In this document: in pieces, positions 28,316-38,089 of the stretch
Layout of the letters: each line of letters begins with the position of its first letter
How positions within the stretch are numbered: position 1 is the stretch's first letter
DNA from: Coprococcus comes ATCC 27758
Lineage (GTDB): Bacteria > Bacillota > Clostridia > Lachnospirales > Lachnospiraceae
Length of the DNA stretch: 64,000 bases
Direction of reading: 5' to 3'
Assembly (NCBI RefSeq): GCF_025149785.1
Contig: NZ_CP102277.1
Span: 2,232,001-2,296,000 of the forward strand
The notes under the pieces: model-generated
Databases searched by the model: none
What the model saw: the letters and a program-made list of their open reading frames with translations, nothing else
What the model was told of the DNA's origin: nothing
Position numbers and translations under genes: made by a program

Positions 28316-30973
28316 ATGAATTATGGAAAGCGAAAAGCTTCTAAAAAACAAAAACGCATAACATCGAAAAAGAATATGCACAAAAAGAAACTGGGCGTTC
28401 GCCTTTTTAAAGGTTTTCTATTATGTATCTTTGTCTGCTGTATCCTCGCAGCGATCGGAGGTGGCTTTATCATCAAGCATGTGATTGATAATGCACCTGA
28501 GATTACAGCTGACAGCATCAAACCACAGGGTTATACGTCCACCGCACTTGCAGATGACGGCACGACAACAATAGCCGAATTCACCGGTGCAGGTGCCAAC
28601 CGTGTATATAAGACGATTGATCAGATCCCGAAGGATCTGCAGCATGCATTCGTCGCAATCGAAGACTCCCGTTTTTACAAGCATAACGGTATTGATATTC
28701 AAGGTATTATCCGTGCTTTTGTTGTTGGTATCACTCATGGTGGCAACTTCTCTGAAGGAGCCAGTACCATTACCCAGCAGCTGATCAAGAACAATGTCTT
28801 CCCTGACTTTGTAAATGAAAACACTTTTGAAGAAAAGCTGGAACGTAAGATCCAGGAACAGTATCTCGCAATTCAGGTTGAAAAGCAGCTTGATAAAGAT
28901 TCAATCCTTGAAAGCTACCTGAACACGATCAACCTTGGTCAGGACTGTCTGGGAGTACAGTCAGCTGCACAGAGATATTTTAATAAGGATGTCAATGAAC
29001 TTAACCTTTCCGAATCTGCAACCATCGCTGCAATCACACAGAATCCGGGAAGATACAATCCGATCACCAATCCGGAAGACAACGCAACCCGCCGCAAAAA
29101 AGTTCTGGATAATATGCTCGATCAGGGCTGGATCGACCAGGCTGCCCATGATGAAGCACTGGCAGATGACGTATATTCCAGAATTCAGAACGTAAATACA
29201 CGGATCGAAGAGACCAACACCGTCAACTCTTATTTTGTTGATGCCCTGTCTGAGCAGCTGATCGAAGATCTCACCTCAGAAGACGGACTTGGATATTCCC
29301 AGACACAGGCAGAGAACGCACTGTACAGCGGTGGTCTCACCATTTATTCAACTCAGAATCTTACGATGCAGAACATCTGTGATGAAGAATTGAATGATGA
29401 CAACAATTATCCGGCCAATATTGACTGGGGTGTTGATTATGCCCTCACAGTCTATCATACTGATGGCTCGGTAGATAACTACAGTGCCGGACACCTGAAA
29501 CAATTCGGGGCAGATCAGTACGGTGATGATGAAGGACTTCTCTTCGGATCACAGGAAGCTGCACAGGAAAGAATTGACGCATTCCGTAACAGTCTTCTCC
29601 AGGATGGCGAGACCTATGATGAGTATGTCAACCTCTCTCCACAGCCGCAGACTTCACTGACCATCATCGATCAGAAAACAGGGCAGATCAAAGCTCTTGT
29701 CGGTGGCCGTGGACAAAAGACAACCAACCGTGGACTGAACCGCGCATACAAGGGTTCTACCCGTAACGCAGGTTCTACATTCAAGATTCTTGCCGTATAC
29801 GCTCCGGCATTGGACAGCGCAGATCTTACACTTGCTACCACCGAAGTTGATGAAGAATACTACTATCAGCACGACCTGGAACATCATCAGGTTCATAACT
29901 GGTGGGGCGATTACTATAAAGGTACCGTAACATACCGTCAGGCGATCGAACAGTCCATGAACATCATTGCGGTAAAGACATTGAATAAGATTGGTATCAA
30001 TCTTGGTTTTGAATACTGCGAGAAATTTGGTCTTTCCACACTTACCGAAGACGATGCTGTAGAGTCTCTTGCTCTTGGTGGTATTTCCCATGGTGTTTAC
30101 AACTATGAACTGACAGCAGCCTATGCATCCATTGCAAACGGCGGTGTATATAACAAACCATCCCTGTACACAAAGGTATTGGATCATGATGGTAATGTCC
30201 TGATCGACAACTCCAATCCGGAAAGCCACACTGTGATCAAAGATACAACTGCAGCACTTCTTACCAACGCCATGCAGGATGTTGTCACAAAGGGTACTGC
30301 AACCGATGCACAGCTCAATAATATGCCTGCATCCGGTAAATCCGGTACAACCTCCGACAACCGTGACTTCTGGTTCGAAGGATTTACACCGTATTATACC
30401 TGTGGTATCTGGATGGGTTACGATGGTAACCAGGAAATGTCTGAAGGAAGCTGGAACTATCATTTCAAGATCTGGGCTAAGATCATGAACCGGATCGATG
30501 AAGCTTTGGGACTAACCTACAAAGACTTCGCGATGCCAGGTTCTCTCGTTCAGAAGAGCGTATGTACAATTTCCGGTAAACTTGCCGGTTCCGGCTGTCC
30601 GTCACAGACCGAATGGTTTGATCCGGATACTGTCCCGACCGAGACATGTTCCGGACATGCAAGCAAGTCAACTACCACAAACAGTACAAAAAATTCGAAT
30701 GACAAATCCGATTCTAATAGTACAACGGGTGGAAACTCCTCCGGTAACTCTACCGGCACTAATGGGGATACTACCGGTGGTACCGGCGGTGATTCCGGCA
30801 ATACCGGCGGTGGCACTGATTCCGGTAATAATAGTGGCAATTCTGGTAATACCGGTGGCGATTCCGGTAATACTGGTGGCGATTCCGGTAATACCGGTGG
30901 CGATTCCGGTAATACCGGTGGCGGCACTGATTCCGGCAATACCGGCGGCTCAGATTCTGGCAATGGACAATAA
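28316..30973 (+). CDS. Class A penicillin-binding protein (transglycosylase/transpeptidase)
   Basis: 885 residues from the ATG at 28316, eight bases after AAGGAGG (28301-28307). A basic cytoplasmic tail, one membrane helix (about 32-54), a GT51 glycosyltransferase domain with catalytic E116 in EDSRFYKHNG, and a transpeptidase domain with S487 in GSTFK, SMN (547-549) and KSGT (675-678). It polymerises and cross-links peptidoglycan outside the membrane. After about residue 790 the protein ends in a low-complexity T/S/N/G/D tail with GDSGNTG heptad-like repeats, which is longer than in most PBP1 proteins and could reach through the wall. Own promoter and terminator. Confidence 0.95.
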   Translation: MNYGKRKASKKQKRITSKKNMHKKKLGVRLFKGFLLCIFVCCILAAIGGGFIIKHVIDNAPEITADSIKPQGYTSTALADDGTTTIAEFTGAGANRVYKTIDQIPKDLQHAFVAIEDSRFYKHNGIDIQGIIRAFVVGITHGGNFSEGASTITQQLIKNNVFPDFVNENTFEEKLERKIQEQYLAIQVEKQLDKDSILESYLNTINLGQDCLGVQSAAQRYFNKDVNELNLSESATIAAITQNPGRYNPITNPEDNATRRKKVLDNMLDQGWIDQAAHDEALADDVYSRIQNVNTRIEETNTVNSYFVDALSEQLIEDLTSEDGLGYSQTQAENALYSGGLTIYSTQNLTMQNICDEELNDDNNYPANIDWGVDYALTVYHTDGSVDNYSAGHLKQFGADQYGDDEGLLFGSQEAAQERIDAFRNSLLQDGETYDEYVNLSPQPQTSLTIIDQKTGQIKALVGGRGQKTTNRGLNRAYKGSTRNAGSTFKILAVYAPALDSADLTLATTEVDEEYYYQHDLEHHQVHNWWGDYYKGTVTYRQAIEQSMNIIAVKTLNKIGINLGFEYCEKFGLSTLTEDDAVESLALGGISHGVYNYELTAAYASIANGGVYNKPSLYTKVLDHDGNVLIDNSNPESHTVIKDTTAALLTNAMQDVVTKGTATDAQLNNMPASGKSGTTSDNRDFWFEGFTPYYTCGIWMGYDGNQEMSEGSWNYHFKIWAKIMNRIDEALGLTYKDFAMPGSLVQKSVCTISGKLAGSGCPSQTEWFDPDTVPTETCSGHASKSTTTNSTKNSNDKSDSNSTTGGNSSGNSTGTNGDTTGGTGGDSGNTGGGTDSGNNSGNSGNTGGDSGNTGGDSGNTGGDSGNTGGGTDSGNTGGSDSGNGQ
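30790..30960 (+). repeat. 21-bp tandem repeats coding the Gly/Asn/Ser tail of the PBP
   Basis: Near-perfect 21-base units (GATTCCGGTAATACCGGTGGC type, seven codons) at 30860-30880, 30881-30901 and 30902-30922, with diverged copies on both sides. Copy number could vary by slippage. Confidence 0.85.
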
Positions 30974-30996
30974 GAATCTATCATCCAATTAGAAAA

Positions 30997-31038
30997 AGAG
31001 ATCAGTGAATATTTGAAATTCACTGATCTCTCTTTTTT
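30997..31038. terminator. Bidirectional terminator between PBP and amidohydrolase genes
   Basis: Fourteen-base arms (30997-31010 and 31018-31031), T6 on the + strand (31033-31038); AAAAA at 30993-30997 gives a T-run on the - strand. Confidence 0.88.
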
Positions 31039-31055
31039 ATCTATCAATCTGGTTT

Positions 31056-32213
31056 CTATTTCTGATATACGATCTTACCTTCAATCATCGTATAGTATAC
31101 CATCGCATCGGTATCAAGTCCGAGTTTTCCTTTCATTACAATAATATCTGCATCTTTTCCTTCTTCCAGGCTTCCCAGACGGTCTTCTACGCCCAGCACT
31201 TTTGCAGCATTGATCGTAACCGTTCTTACTGCTCTCTCCTGTGCAAGTCCTTCACGCACTGCTTCTCCCACATGATGATACAGGGATTCTTCACTCAGAA
31301 TCGGTGAATCAGTGATCATCGCCACATTCACCCCTCTGTCATCCAGCATTTTTACAGCTTCCACATCGATTTTTCTACGTTCTCCAGGGCTACGGTAAGT
31401 TGCAATCGGTCCGTAGCATATATCGCATCCGCTTTCCACGATTTCATCCAGATAATCGGTTGCTCCCCATGCATGTTCTAATGAGAAGTGTACGTTGTAT
31501 TTTTTCGCAATCTCGATTGCTGTGAGCATATCATACTGTGTACAGTGGATCTTACATGGAATTTCTCCTTTTAAAGCCAGGCAAAGAGCTTCCATATCCG
31601 GATCATACTCCACTTCTTTATTCTGTTCTTTGTCTTCCATGTATTTCTTTGCTTTTGCAAAGGTATCATCCAGAACCTTAGCGATTCCCATTCTTGTCAT
31701 CGGAAGTCTTCTCTGATCTCCGTATGTATTTTTCGGATTACCGCCAAGAGCAATCTTTACAGCACATGGAGATTTGATTGTCATATCAAACACATTGTTT
31801 CCATAAGTTTTAAGTGCAAACGGAAGTCCGCAAAATACATTTCCGCTTCCCGGAGTCAGAAGCATGGTTGTGATTCCGTGCTCATAAGCTACTTTAAATT
31901 CTCTTGCTTTTGGATTTGTTCCAAAACGTGCATCAACAGAAAGAGTAACCGGATTTGTCATCTCATTGGCATCGTCTACACCCGGATCCACATTGAAATC
32001 AAATAATCCGATGTGAGAATGTGCATCGATAAGTCCCGGAAGAACATAATATCCTTCTGCCTCAATGAGCTTATCTCCATCCTCTAAGCAGTCTTCACTG
32101 ATATGTTCTGCTACTTCTTTGATCTTTGTTCCTTCGACGAGAATATCCCCCTGAAAGATGCCCTTATCCTCTGTCATTGTATACAAAATACCATTTTTGA
32201 TTAATGTCTGCAT
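31056..32213 (-). CDS. Metal-dependent amidohydrolase (HutI/prolidase-like), active form
   Basis: 385 residues from the ATG at 32213, whose A is also the last base of the preceding gene's TAA, so the two are tightly coupled. All expected metal ligands of the amidohydrolase superfamily are present: H65 and H67 (DAHSH), H223 (KIHC), H247 (LEHAW) and D302 (ITDSP). The ends follow the usual urease-like beta-sandwich halves. The COG1228 group includes imidazolonepropionases and Xaa-Pro or Xaa-Lys dipeptidases; substrate cannot be read. It ends an operon that begins with gntR and a peptide ABC importer, so a dipeptide or N-acyl amino acid is the likely substrate. Confidence 0.85.
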   Translation of the reverse strand: MQTLIKNGILYTMTEDKGIFQGDILVEGTKIKEVAEHISEDCLEDGDKLIEAEGYYVLPGLIDAHSHIGLFDFNVDPGVDDANEMTNPVTLSVDARFGTNPKAREFKVAYEHGITTMLLTPGSGNVFCGLPFALKTYGNNVFDMTIKSPCAVKIALGGNPKNTYGDQRRLPMTRMGIAKVLDDTFAKAKKYMEDKEQNKEVEYDPDMEALCLALKGEIPCKIHCTQYDMLTAIEIAKKYNVHFSLEHAWGATDYLDEIVESGCDICYGPIATYRSPGERRKIDVEAVKMLDDRGVNVAMITDSPILSEESLYHHVGEAVREGLAQERAVRTVTINAAKVLGVEDRLGSLEEGKDADIIVMKGKLGLDTDAMVYYTMIEGKIVYQK

Positions 32214-33283
32214 TACGATAATACCACCTTTCCATTTATCATACAAAACTGTACGTGTGCCGCATAAGATTTTACAGGATGATCACTGTAAATTGTGATG
32301 TCCGCGTCTTTTCCAACTTCGATACTTCCGATCTGATCTGCAACACCAAGCATCTCGGCTGGCTGGATCGTCATCATTTTTACTACATCCTCGGCATCGA
32401 TTCCTGCACGATATACTTCGATTGCACTCCAGATGAATACTTCTCTACCTTCAGAAGCACCTTTGCATGTGTTTGTAAATGCGATGCGGTTTCCGTTTTC
32501 TACCAGTTCTTTTAATCTGGAAAGGTCGATTTCATGTTTGGAAATCTGTGACAGATTGCTGAAATTACCAAAGATAATTCCAACTTTCTTTTCTTTCAGT
32601 TCTTCAATCGCATCGCCAAATTCAAATCCATCTACGATTGTAAGCTGGATATCTTCATCTTTCAGAAGCTCCATAAGACACTGAATCTCACCTGCAGTTT
32701 CTGCAGCGATGACAAATGGCATCTGATATTTCTTCAAAAGGTCATCTTTTCTGATTGCTTCTTTGAGCAAATGGAAAATTCCCATTCTTGTTTTCGGCAT
32801 CTGGTTACTTGCACCATATACATCCTTAACGGTTGAGCATACGCTCCCCTTCATTGCTGCGTGCTCTTTTACAATACGGTTTGCCATATGATCCGGAGCT
32901 GTCTTACACACTGTAATCTGTCCTCCGATCACATTGCTGTGATCCGGTGAAAATCCAACAGATGTAATTCCTGATTTGTAGAATTCCTGTGCATTCACTT
33001 CATCTGGATCGATGGCATACTTCACGCTCAGATCCGGATTGATTACATTTGTAGTTTCTGCATTATCTCTGTAACGAGTCGGAATCCCCATAGCTCCGAT
33101 AGAAGAATGTGGATCGATGAAACCAGGGAAAACTTGTTTTCCGGTTGCATCGATAATTTCTGCATCTGCTTCGCAGATATTCTTTTCGATTTTCTTAATC
33201 TTTTTCCCCTCGATTAAGATATCATAGTTTTCGAGCACTTCACCCGTTCCGGTATGAATGGTTCCATTTTTAATTACATACAT
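32213..33283 (-). CDS. Amidohydrolase paralogue with lost metal ligands
   Basis: 356 residues from the ATG at 33283, eight bases after GGAG (33295-33292); the ATG at 33289 is too close. It is a sequence relative of the next gene (same DPHSSIG, TRMGI, GSIEVGKDADI landmarks), but the metal site is broken: H59 is kept, the second His is S61, the KIHC region reads VIAAE, the LEHAW region reads IVDGF and TDSP is TNTC. It is therefore probably not a hydrolase. It may be a partner subunit or a sensor. Coupled by a one-base overlap to the active paralogue. Confidence 0.8.
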   Translation of the reverse strand: MYVIKNGTIHTGTGEVLENYDILIEGKKIKKIEKNICEADAEIIDATGKQVFPGFIDPHSSIGAMGIPTRYRDNAETTNVINPDLSVKYAIDPDEVNAQEFYKSGITSVGFSPDHSNVIGGQITVCKTAPDHMANRIVKEHAAMKGSVCSTVKDVYGASNQMPKTRMGIFHLLKEAIRKDDLLKKYQMPFVIAAETAGEIQCLMELLKDEDIQLTIVDGFEFGDAIEELKEKKVGIIFGNFSNLSQISKHEIDLSRLKELVENGNRIAFTNTCKGASEGREVFIWSAIEVYRAGIDAEDVVKMMTIQPAEMLGVADQIGSIEVGKDADITIYSDHPVKSYAAHVQFCMINGKVVLS

Positions 33284-33321
33284 AATCATTTCTCCATTTA
33301 CTTTTATTTTTTACCTTAAAG

Positions 33322-33351
33322 TGCCATAGAGGTTTTGCAACCTCTATGACA
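33322..33351 (-). other. Intercistronic hairpin between oppA and the amidohydrolases
   Basis: Thirteen-base arms (33322-33334 and 33339-33351, one wobble), loop four; not followed by a good T-run on the - strand. Similar elements protect binding-protein mRNA and lower expression of downstream genes. Confidence 0.55.
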
Positions 33352-33383
33352 TTTTTGTTTAATTTATATCTCTAAAAGACATG

Positions 33384-35072
33384 CTATTTTTCAATATAAA
33401 CCTTTGAGAAATCAACCTGACCAACTGTAGAAACGAAGTAGTTCTTCACATATTTCTTAACAAATGTAGGTGCTTCTTCAACATAGGTAGGTTCGATCAA
33501 TCCTGACTTAACAACCAGTTCTTCTGCCTGCAAATAAAGCTCTGCCTTCTTCTGGTCATCAACTTCAAATTTTGCTTCATTCAGAAGTTCCTGATATTTC
33601 TTAGGATCTTCTCCAGACCATCCTGTCTTTTCTGCGTTGAAATATCCATTATCCGGATCGAATAACTGAAGAAGAGCACTTGGTTCATTGTAGTATGGTC
33701 CCCAGCCGCCTGTTGCGATATCGTAATCACCGGCGTCAATCTTATCCCACATGATGTTCCATTCCATCATATCGATTTCGATATTGATTCCAAGAACGCT
33801 TTCCCACTGCTGTTTCATCCATTCAGCAATCTTTTTAGATACTTCAGATGTACCACGGCTTGCATAACGGATTGTCACTTTTGACGGGTCTGGATCTTTA
33901 CCAAGTTCTTTTAACCCTTCAATAAGTAAAGCTTTCGGATCTTTGATTTCATCCTGAAGTTCCTGAACGAAATGGTTCTTTCCGCCAACTAATTCTGTGT
34001 ATGTTTTTTCCCCAACCTGAATGGTATCTGGCATCATAGAATAAATCGGAACACCTTTTCCATTACGAAGAGTATCGATCATTTCCTGACGGTCATAAGC
34101 TACTGATAAAGCCTGTCTGATCTTTTCATTGCACAGATATTCGTTTGCTGCATTCAGCATGAAGAATTCCGGTGCACTATCCGGAACCTGATAAGATTCA
34201 GATTCTCCCTGTTCTTCGATAGTCTTTCCCCAGTTTGCATCCGTTGTACCGATCACATCCAGTTCACCGTTGATATAAGACTGAACTGCAGTACCTGATT
34301 CCTGAATGATCTTGCTATTGATCTTGTCAAGCTTCACATCGTCGGCTCCCCAGTACTGATCATTTCTTACCAATACCATCTCTGTATTCTGACTCCAGCT
34401 TTCAATCTTGAAAGGTCCGTTAAATACAGTCTTTGTTTCTGATGTTGCATAGTCGCTTCCGAGTTTTTCATACATTGCTTTGTTTACCGGATAAGCTGAT
34501 GAGGAAACCAGTTCCAGGAAGTAAGATGCCGGGTGGATAATTTTGATTTCCAGTGTATCTTCATCAATGGCATGTACACCGATTTCTTCCGGTTTCTTTC
34601 CCTGATCGTAAAGAGCTTCTGAGAAGTTCTCGATAATTCCATCAAACAGCCATGCATTTGTTGCTGCAACGGATGGAGTTGCCATCTTCTGGAAAGTAAA
34701 TTCAAAGTCATTTGCAGTTACTTTCGTTCCATCGCTCCACTTCGCATCTTTGTTCATGTGGAAAGTATAAGTAAGTCCATCTTCACTGATATCCCAGCTC
34801 TCTGCTGCAGCAGGCACGATTTTATAGGTATTTCCTTCCTGAGTTACTCTTTTAACGAGTGGATCCAATACCATGTTAAATGCTGAGTTATCCGGGCCAG
34901 TTGTGTTGATCAGCGGGTTCAGTCCGACAACCACACTGTTGTTGGAGATATTCAGAACCTGTTCTGTTTTTCCGTCAGAACTAGCTTTTTTGTCATCTCC
35001 GCCACATCCGGCAAGACAGCTGACTGCCATTGCTACTGCGAGTCCCATCGCTAATGTTTTTCTTTTTTTCAT
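33384..35072 (-). CDS. oppA: Oligopeptide/dipeptide ABC transporter, substrate-binding lipoprotein
   Basis: 562 residues. Signal peptide MKKRKTLAMGLAVAMAVSCLAGC gives lipid-anchored C23. The body is a family 5 (SBP_bac_5) extracellular protein with the usual WDISEDGLTYTFHMNKDAKWSDG block around residue 90. It captures peptides outside the membrane for OppBCDF. Last of the transport genes, 27 bases after oppF, with a hairpin behind it. Specificity unknown; the amidohydrolases suggest dipeptides or modified amino acids. Confidence 0.93.
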   Translation of the reverse strand: MKKRKTLAMGLAVAMAVSCLAGCGGDDKKASSDGKTEQVLNISNNSVVVGLNPLINTTGPDNSAFNMVLDPLVKRVTQEGNTYKIVPAAAESWDISEDGLTYTFHMNKDAKWSDGTKVTANDFEFTFQKMATPSVAATNAWLFDGIIENFSEALYDQGKKPEEIGVHAIDEDTLEIKIIHPASYFLELVSSSAYPVNKAMYEKLGSDYATSETKTVFNGPFKIESWSQNTEMVLVRNDQYWGADDVKLDKINSKIIQESGTAVQSYINGELDVIGTTDANWGKTIEEQGESESYQVPDSAPEFFMLNAANEYLCNEKIRQALSVAYDRQEMIDTLRNGKGVPIYSMMPDTIQVGEKTYTELVGGKNHFVQELQDEIKDPKALLIEGLKELGKDPDPSKVTIRYASRGTSEVSKKIAEWMKQQWESVLGINIEIDMMEWNIMWDKIDAGDYDIATGGWGPYYNEPSALLQLFDPDNGYFNAEKTGWSGEDPKKYQELLNEAKFEVDDQKKAELYLQAEELVVKSGLIEPTYVEEAPTFVKKYVKNYFVSTVGQVDFSKVYIEK

Positions 35073-35099
35073 AGTCTTCCTCCTTTATATCCAGCAAGA

Positions 35100-36089
35100 T
35101 TACTCTTGCGGGTGATCTTCCATCAACTCTTTTGCTCTATGACAAGCTACAAAGTGTTCCGGTTTGAGTTCTTCAAGCTGCGGTGTCTCCTGATGACATT
35201 TTTCTGTTGCATATCTGCATCTCGTCACAAATCTGCATCCAGGTTTTGGATTAACCGGGCTTGGGATCTCTCCCTCGAGTCGAATTCTCTTCTTCTGTTC
35301 TTCTGTGTCCGGATCCGGGATCGGAATCGCTGCCATCAACGCTTTTGTATATGGATGAAGTGGATTCTGATATAATTCATCACTCTCTGCAAATTCAACC
35401 ATATTTCCCAGATACATTACACCGACACGGTCTGAAATATGTTTTACCATAGACAGGTCATGTGCGATAAAGAGATAGGTCAGGTTTTTCTTCTGCTGAA
35501 GTTCGATCAGCAGGTTGACAACCTGTGCCTGAATGGAAACGTCAAGAGCTGAAATCGGCTCATCGCAAACGATGAATTCTGGTTCGATAGCAAGTGCTCT
35601 TGCGATTCCAATACGCTGTCTTTGTCCGCCTGAGAATTCATGAGGGAAACGAAGCGCATGTTCTCGGTTAAGTCCGACCAGTTCCAGTAATTCATAAATC
35701 TTTTCCTGGCGTTCTTTTCCGGTATAAAGCTTGTGAATGTCAATTCCTTCCCCGATGATGTCACCGACTGTCATTCTCGGATTCAGTGAAGAATATGGAT
35801 CCTGGAAAATAATCTGAGCTCTCTTTGTAAACTCTTTCTTTTCATTTTTATTCAGTTTATTAATATCAACTCCGTCAAAAAGAACTTCACCGCCTGTAGC
35901 CTTGTAAAGCCCCATAACTGTCTTTCCACAGGTTGTTTTACCACAGCCGGATTCTCCTACGATTCCAAGAGTCTCACCTTTATAGATCTTAAAGTTTACC
36001 CCATCCACTGCCTTCAGTGTCTGGTTTCTTCCAACCTGAAAATATTTCTTCAGGTCTTTCACTTCGATCAGTACTTCTTTTTTATCCAT
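35100..36089 (-). CDS. oppF: Peptide ABC transporter ATP-binding protein OppF
   Basis: 329 residues. Walker A GESGCGKT (about 44-51), Q-loop in QDPYSSLNPRM, signature LSGGQ variant FSGGQRQR, Walker B FIVCDEPISALD, H-loop AHDLS. The last 80 residues form the oligopeptide C-terminal extension with four Cys near 290-310 (CRFVTRCRYATEKC). Energises peptide uptake on the cytosolic side. Two bases separate it from oppD. Confidence 0.93.
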   Translation of the reverse strand: MDKKEVLIEVKDLKKYFQVGRNQTLKAVDGVNFKIYKGETLGIVGESGCGKTTCGKTVMGLYKATGGEVLFDGVDINKLNKNEKKEFTKRAQIIFQDPYSSLNPRMTVGDIIGEGIDIHKLYTGKERQEKIYELLELVGLNREHALRFPHEFSGGQRQRIGIARALAIEPEFIVCDEPISALDVSIQAQVVNLLIELQQKKNLTYLFIAHDLSMVKHISDRVGVMYLGNMVEFAESDELYQNPLHPYTKALMAAIPIPDPDTEEQKKRIRLEGEIPSPVNPKPGCRFVTRCRYATEKCHQETPQLEELKPEHFVACHRAKELMEDHPQE

Positions 36090-36091
36090 GG

Positions 36092-37117
36092 TTACTGTCT
36101 CCTCCTTATCATATTCTCAGGAAGATTGCTCACATCCGCTCTTGGATCATGAAGCCAGCAGTTGCATTCCTGTGTATCACTGAATTTTGTAAGCTCCGGA
36201 TATTTCTTTCTGCAGATATTCATTCCATACTCACAACGCGGAGCAAAAGAACATCCAACCGGCGGATTGATAAGATCCGGCGGCGTTCCTTTTAAGGAAT
36301 ATAATGTTTCTTTGTTTGTAGAATGAATCTTCGGAACGGAATCCAGAAGAGCTCTCGTATAAGGATGTGTAGACTGATAGAAAATCTCTCGTACATCACC
36401 ACGTTCTACAATTTTTCCTGCATACATCACCTGAATCTTATCTGCAACACTCGCTACAACACCTAAGTCATGGGTTACGAGGATCATCGCCATATCCAGT
36501 TCTTTTTGCAGTTCTCCGATCAGTTCCATAATCTGTGCCTGAATGGTTACGTCCAGAGCAGTTGTCGGCTCATCCGCAATCAGGATCTCCGGTTTACATG
36601 CAAGTGCGATTGCGATCATCGCTCTCTGTCTCATACCGCCTGAAAATTCAAACGGATACTGTTTCATTCGTTTTTCTGCATTTGGTATTTTAACCAGCTG
36701 CAGCATTTCTAAAGCTTCTTTATATGCTTCTTCTTTAGAAATCTGTCTATGGATCAGAATACTTTCTGCAATCTGATCTCCGATCTTCATGGTCGGATTC
36801 AGTGAAGTCATTGGATCCTGGAAAATCATTGAAATCTTGCTTCCTCGAATGGAAACCATTTCATTTTCTGACTTTTTCAGAAGATCTTCCCCGTGGAACA
36901 ATACTTCAGAGTTTTCACCTATTATTGTGTTCGATTCTGGAAGCAATCGCATGATTGCTTTTGAAGATACTGTCTTACCACAGCCAGACTCTCCTACAAT
37001 CGCAAGAGTTTCTCCTTTATGCAGATTAAAATCAATTCCTCTTACTGCATGTGAGATTCCGGCATAGGTCTTGAAAGATACCTCCAGGTTTTTCACTTCC
37101 AGTATTTTTTCTTTCAT
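36092..37117 (-). CDS. oppD: Peptide ABC transporter ATP-binding protein OppD
   Basis: 341 residues. Walker [10 protein letters not shown]-loop [11 protein letters not shown], signature FSGGMRQRA, Walker [14 protein letters not shown]-loop THDLG. C-terminal extension with [14 protein letters not shown] and an extra Cys pair. Paired with OppF. Confidence 0.93.
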   Translation of the reverse strand: MKEKILEVKNLEVSFKTYAGISHAVRGIDFNLHKGETLAIVGESGCGKTVSSKAIMRLLPESNTIIGENSEVLFHGEDLLKKSENEMVSIRGSKISMIFQDPMTSLNPTMKIGDQIAESILIHRQISKEEAYKEALEMLQLVKIPNAEKRMKQYPFEFSGGMRQRAMIAIALACKPEILIADEPTTALDVTIQAQIMELIGELQKELDMAMILVTHDLGVVASVADKIQVMYAGKIVERGDVREIFYQSTHPYTRALLDSVPKIHSTNKETLYSLKGTPPDLINPPVGCSFAPRCEYGMNICRKKYPELTKFSDTQECNCWLHDPRADVSNLPENMIRRRQ

Positions 37118-37133
37118 CTTGTAGTTCCCCCTT

Positions 37134-38078
37134 TTATTTTCTCAGCTTCGGATCCAATGCATCTGAAAGTCCATCACCGATCAGATGGAAAGTCAGCATT
37201 GTAAGTACGATCATCAGACATGGGAAGAACAATTCATGTGGGTAAAACATAAGCTGCTGCTGTCCTGCTGATGCAAGTGCTCCCCAGCTGGTTTCCGGTG
37301 GTCTTACTCCAAGTCCGATATAACTTAAGAAAGCCTCACTGAAAATAAATCCCGGAACTGACATCGTGATATCAACCATAATAATTCCAAGTGTATTCGG
37401 AAGAAGATGTTTGACAATAATACGTCCGGTTGATGCACCAAGTGCTGTTGCTGCCTGCACATAATCCTGTTCCTTGATCTGAAGGATCTGTCCTCTTACC
37501 ATACGCGCGGTTCCTACCCACGCGGTAAGGCTCATTGCAAAAACAAGGGAGAACATACTTCTTCCAAGTACCATGGATAAAATTACTACAATGATCAGAT
37601 ATGGCAGGTTTCCGATAAATTCGCAGATACGCATGATGATGTCATCTACCAGTCCGCCTTTTAATCCTGCCAGCGCTCCAAGAAGTGCTCCGATCACAAA
37701 CATTACCAATGTACAACATAAACCAATATAAATTGAAATACGTCCACCTACACAGACACGGGTAAAGAGATCTCTTCCCATATCATCTGTACCAAACCAG
37801 TGTGCACTGCTTGGTCCCTGATTCTTGATCGACGCATCGATCAGCTGATAATCCTGTCCTGTGACCATTGGTCCGATAAACAGGAGCACTACGATCAGGC
37901 CTAATAATATAAGACCAAATATTGCAAGTTTGTTTTCCCTGAATCTTCTCCAGACATCCGCCCAATAGGTCAGGGATTTCTCTCCGATATCTTCACCAGA
38001 TAATCCTTCCGTCCCAACACGTTTAAAATCATCTGATTCATTCCATTCTTCTGTCATTACTACCTCTTTTGTACTCAT
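37134..38078 (-). CDS. oppC: Peptide ABC transporter permease OppC
   Basis: 314 residues. A soluble N-terminal 40 residues is followed by a first helix at about 50-72 and the DppC-type core with GTDDMGRDLFTRV and the EAA-like loop VQAATALGASTGRIIVKHLLPN. Start ATG at 38078 has AGGAGGG upstream. Confidence 0.93.
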   Translation of the reverse strand: MSTKEVVMTEEWNESDDFKRVGTEGLSGEDIGEKSLTYWADVWRRFRENKLAIFGLILLGLIVVLLFIGPMVTGQDYQLIDASIKNQGPSSAHWFGTDDMGRDLFTRVCVGGRISIYIGLCCTLVMFVIGALLGALAGLKGGLVDDIIMRICEFIGNLPYLIIVVILSMVLGRSMFSLVFAMSLTAWVGTARMVRGQILQIKEQDYVQAATALGASTGRIIVKHLLPNTLGIIMVDITMSVPGFIFSEAFLSYIGLGVRPPETSWGALASAGQQQLMFYPHELFFPCLMIVLTMLTFHLIGDGLSDALDPKLRK

Positions 38079-38089
38079 CAGAAGCCCTC

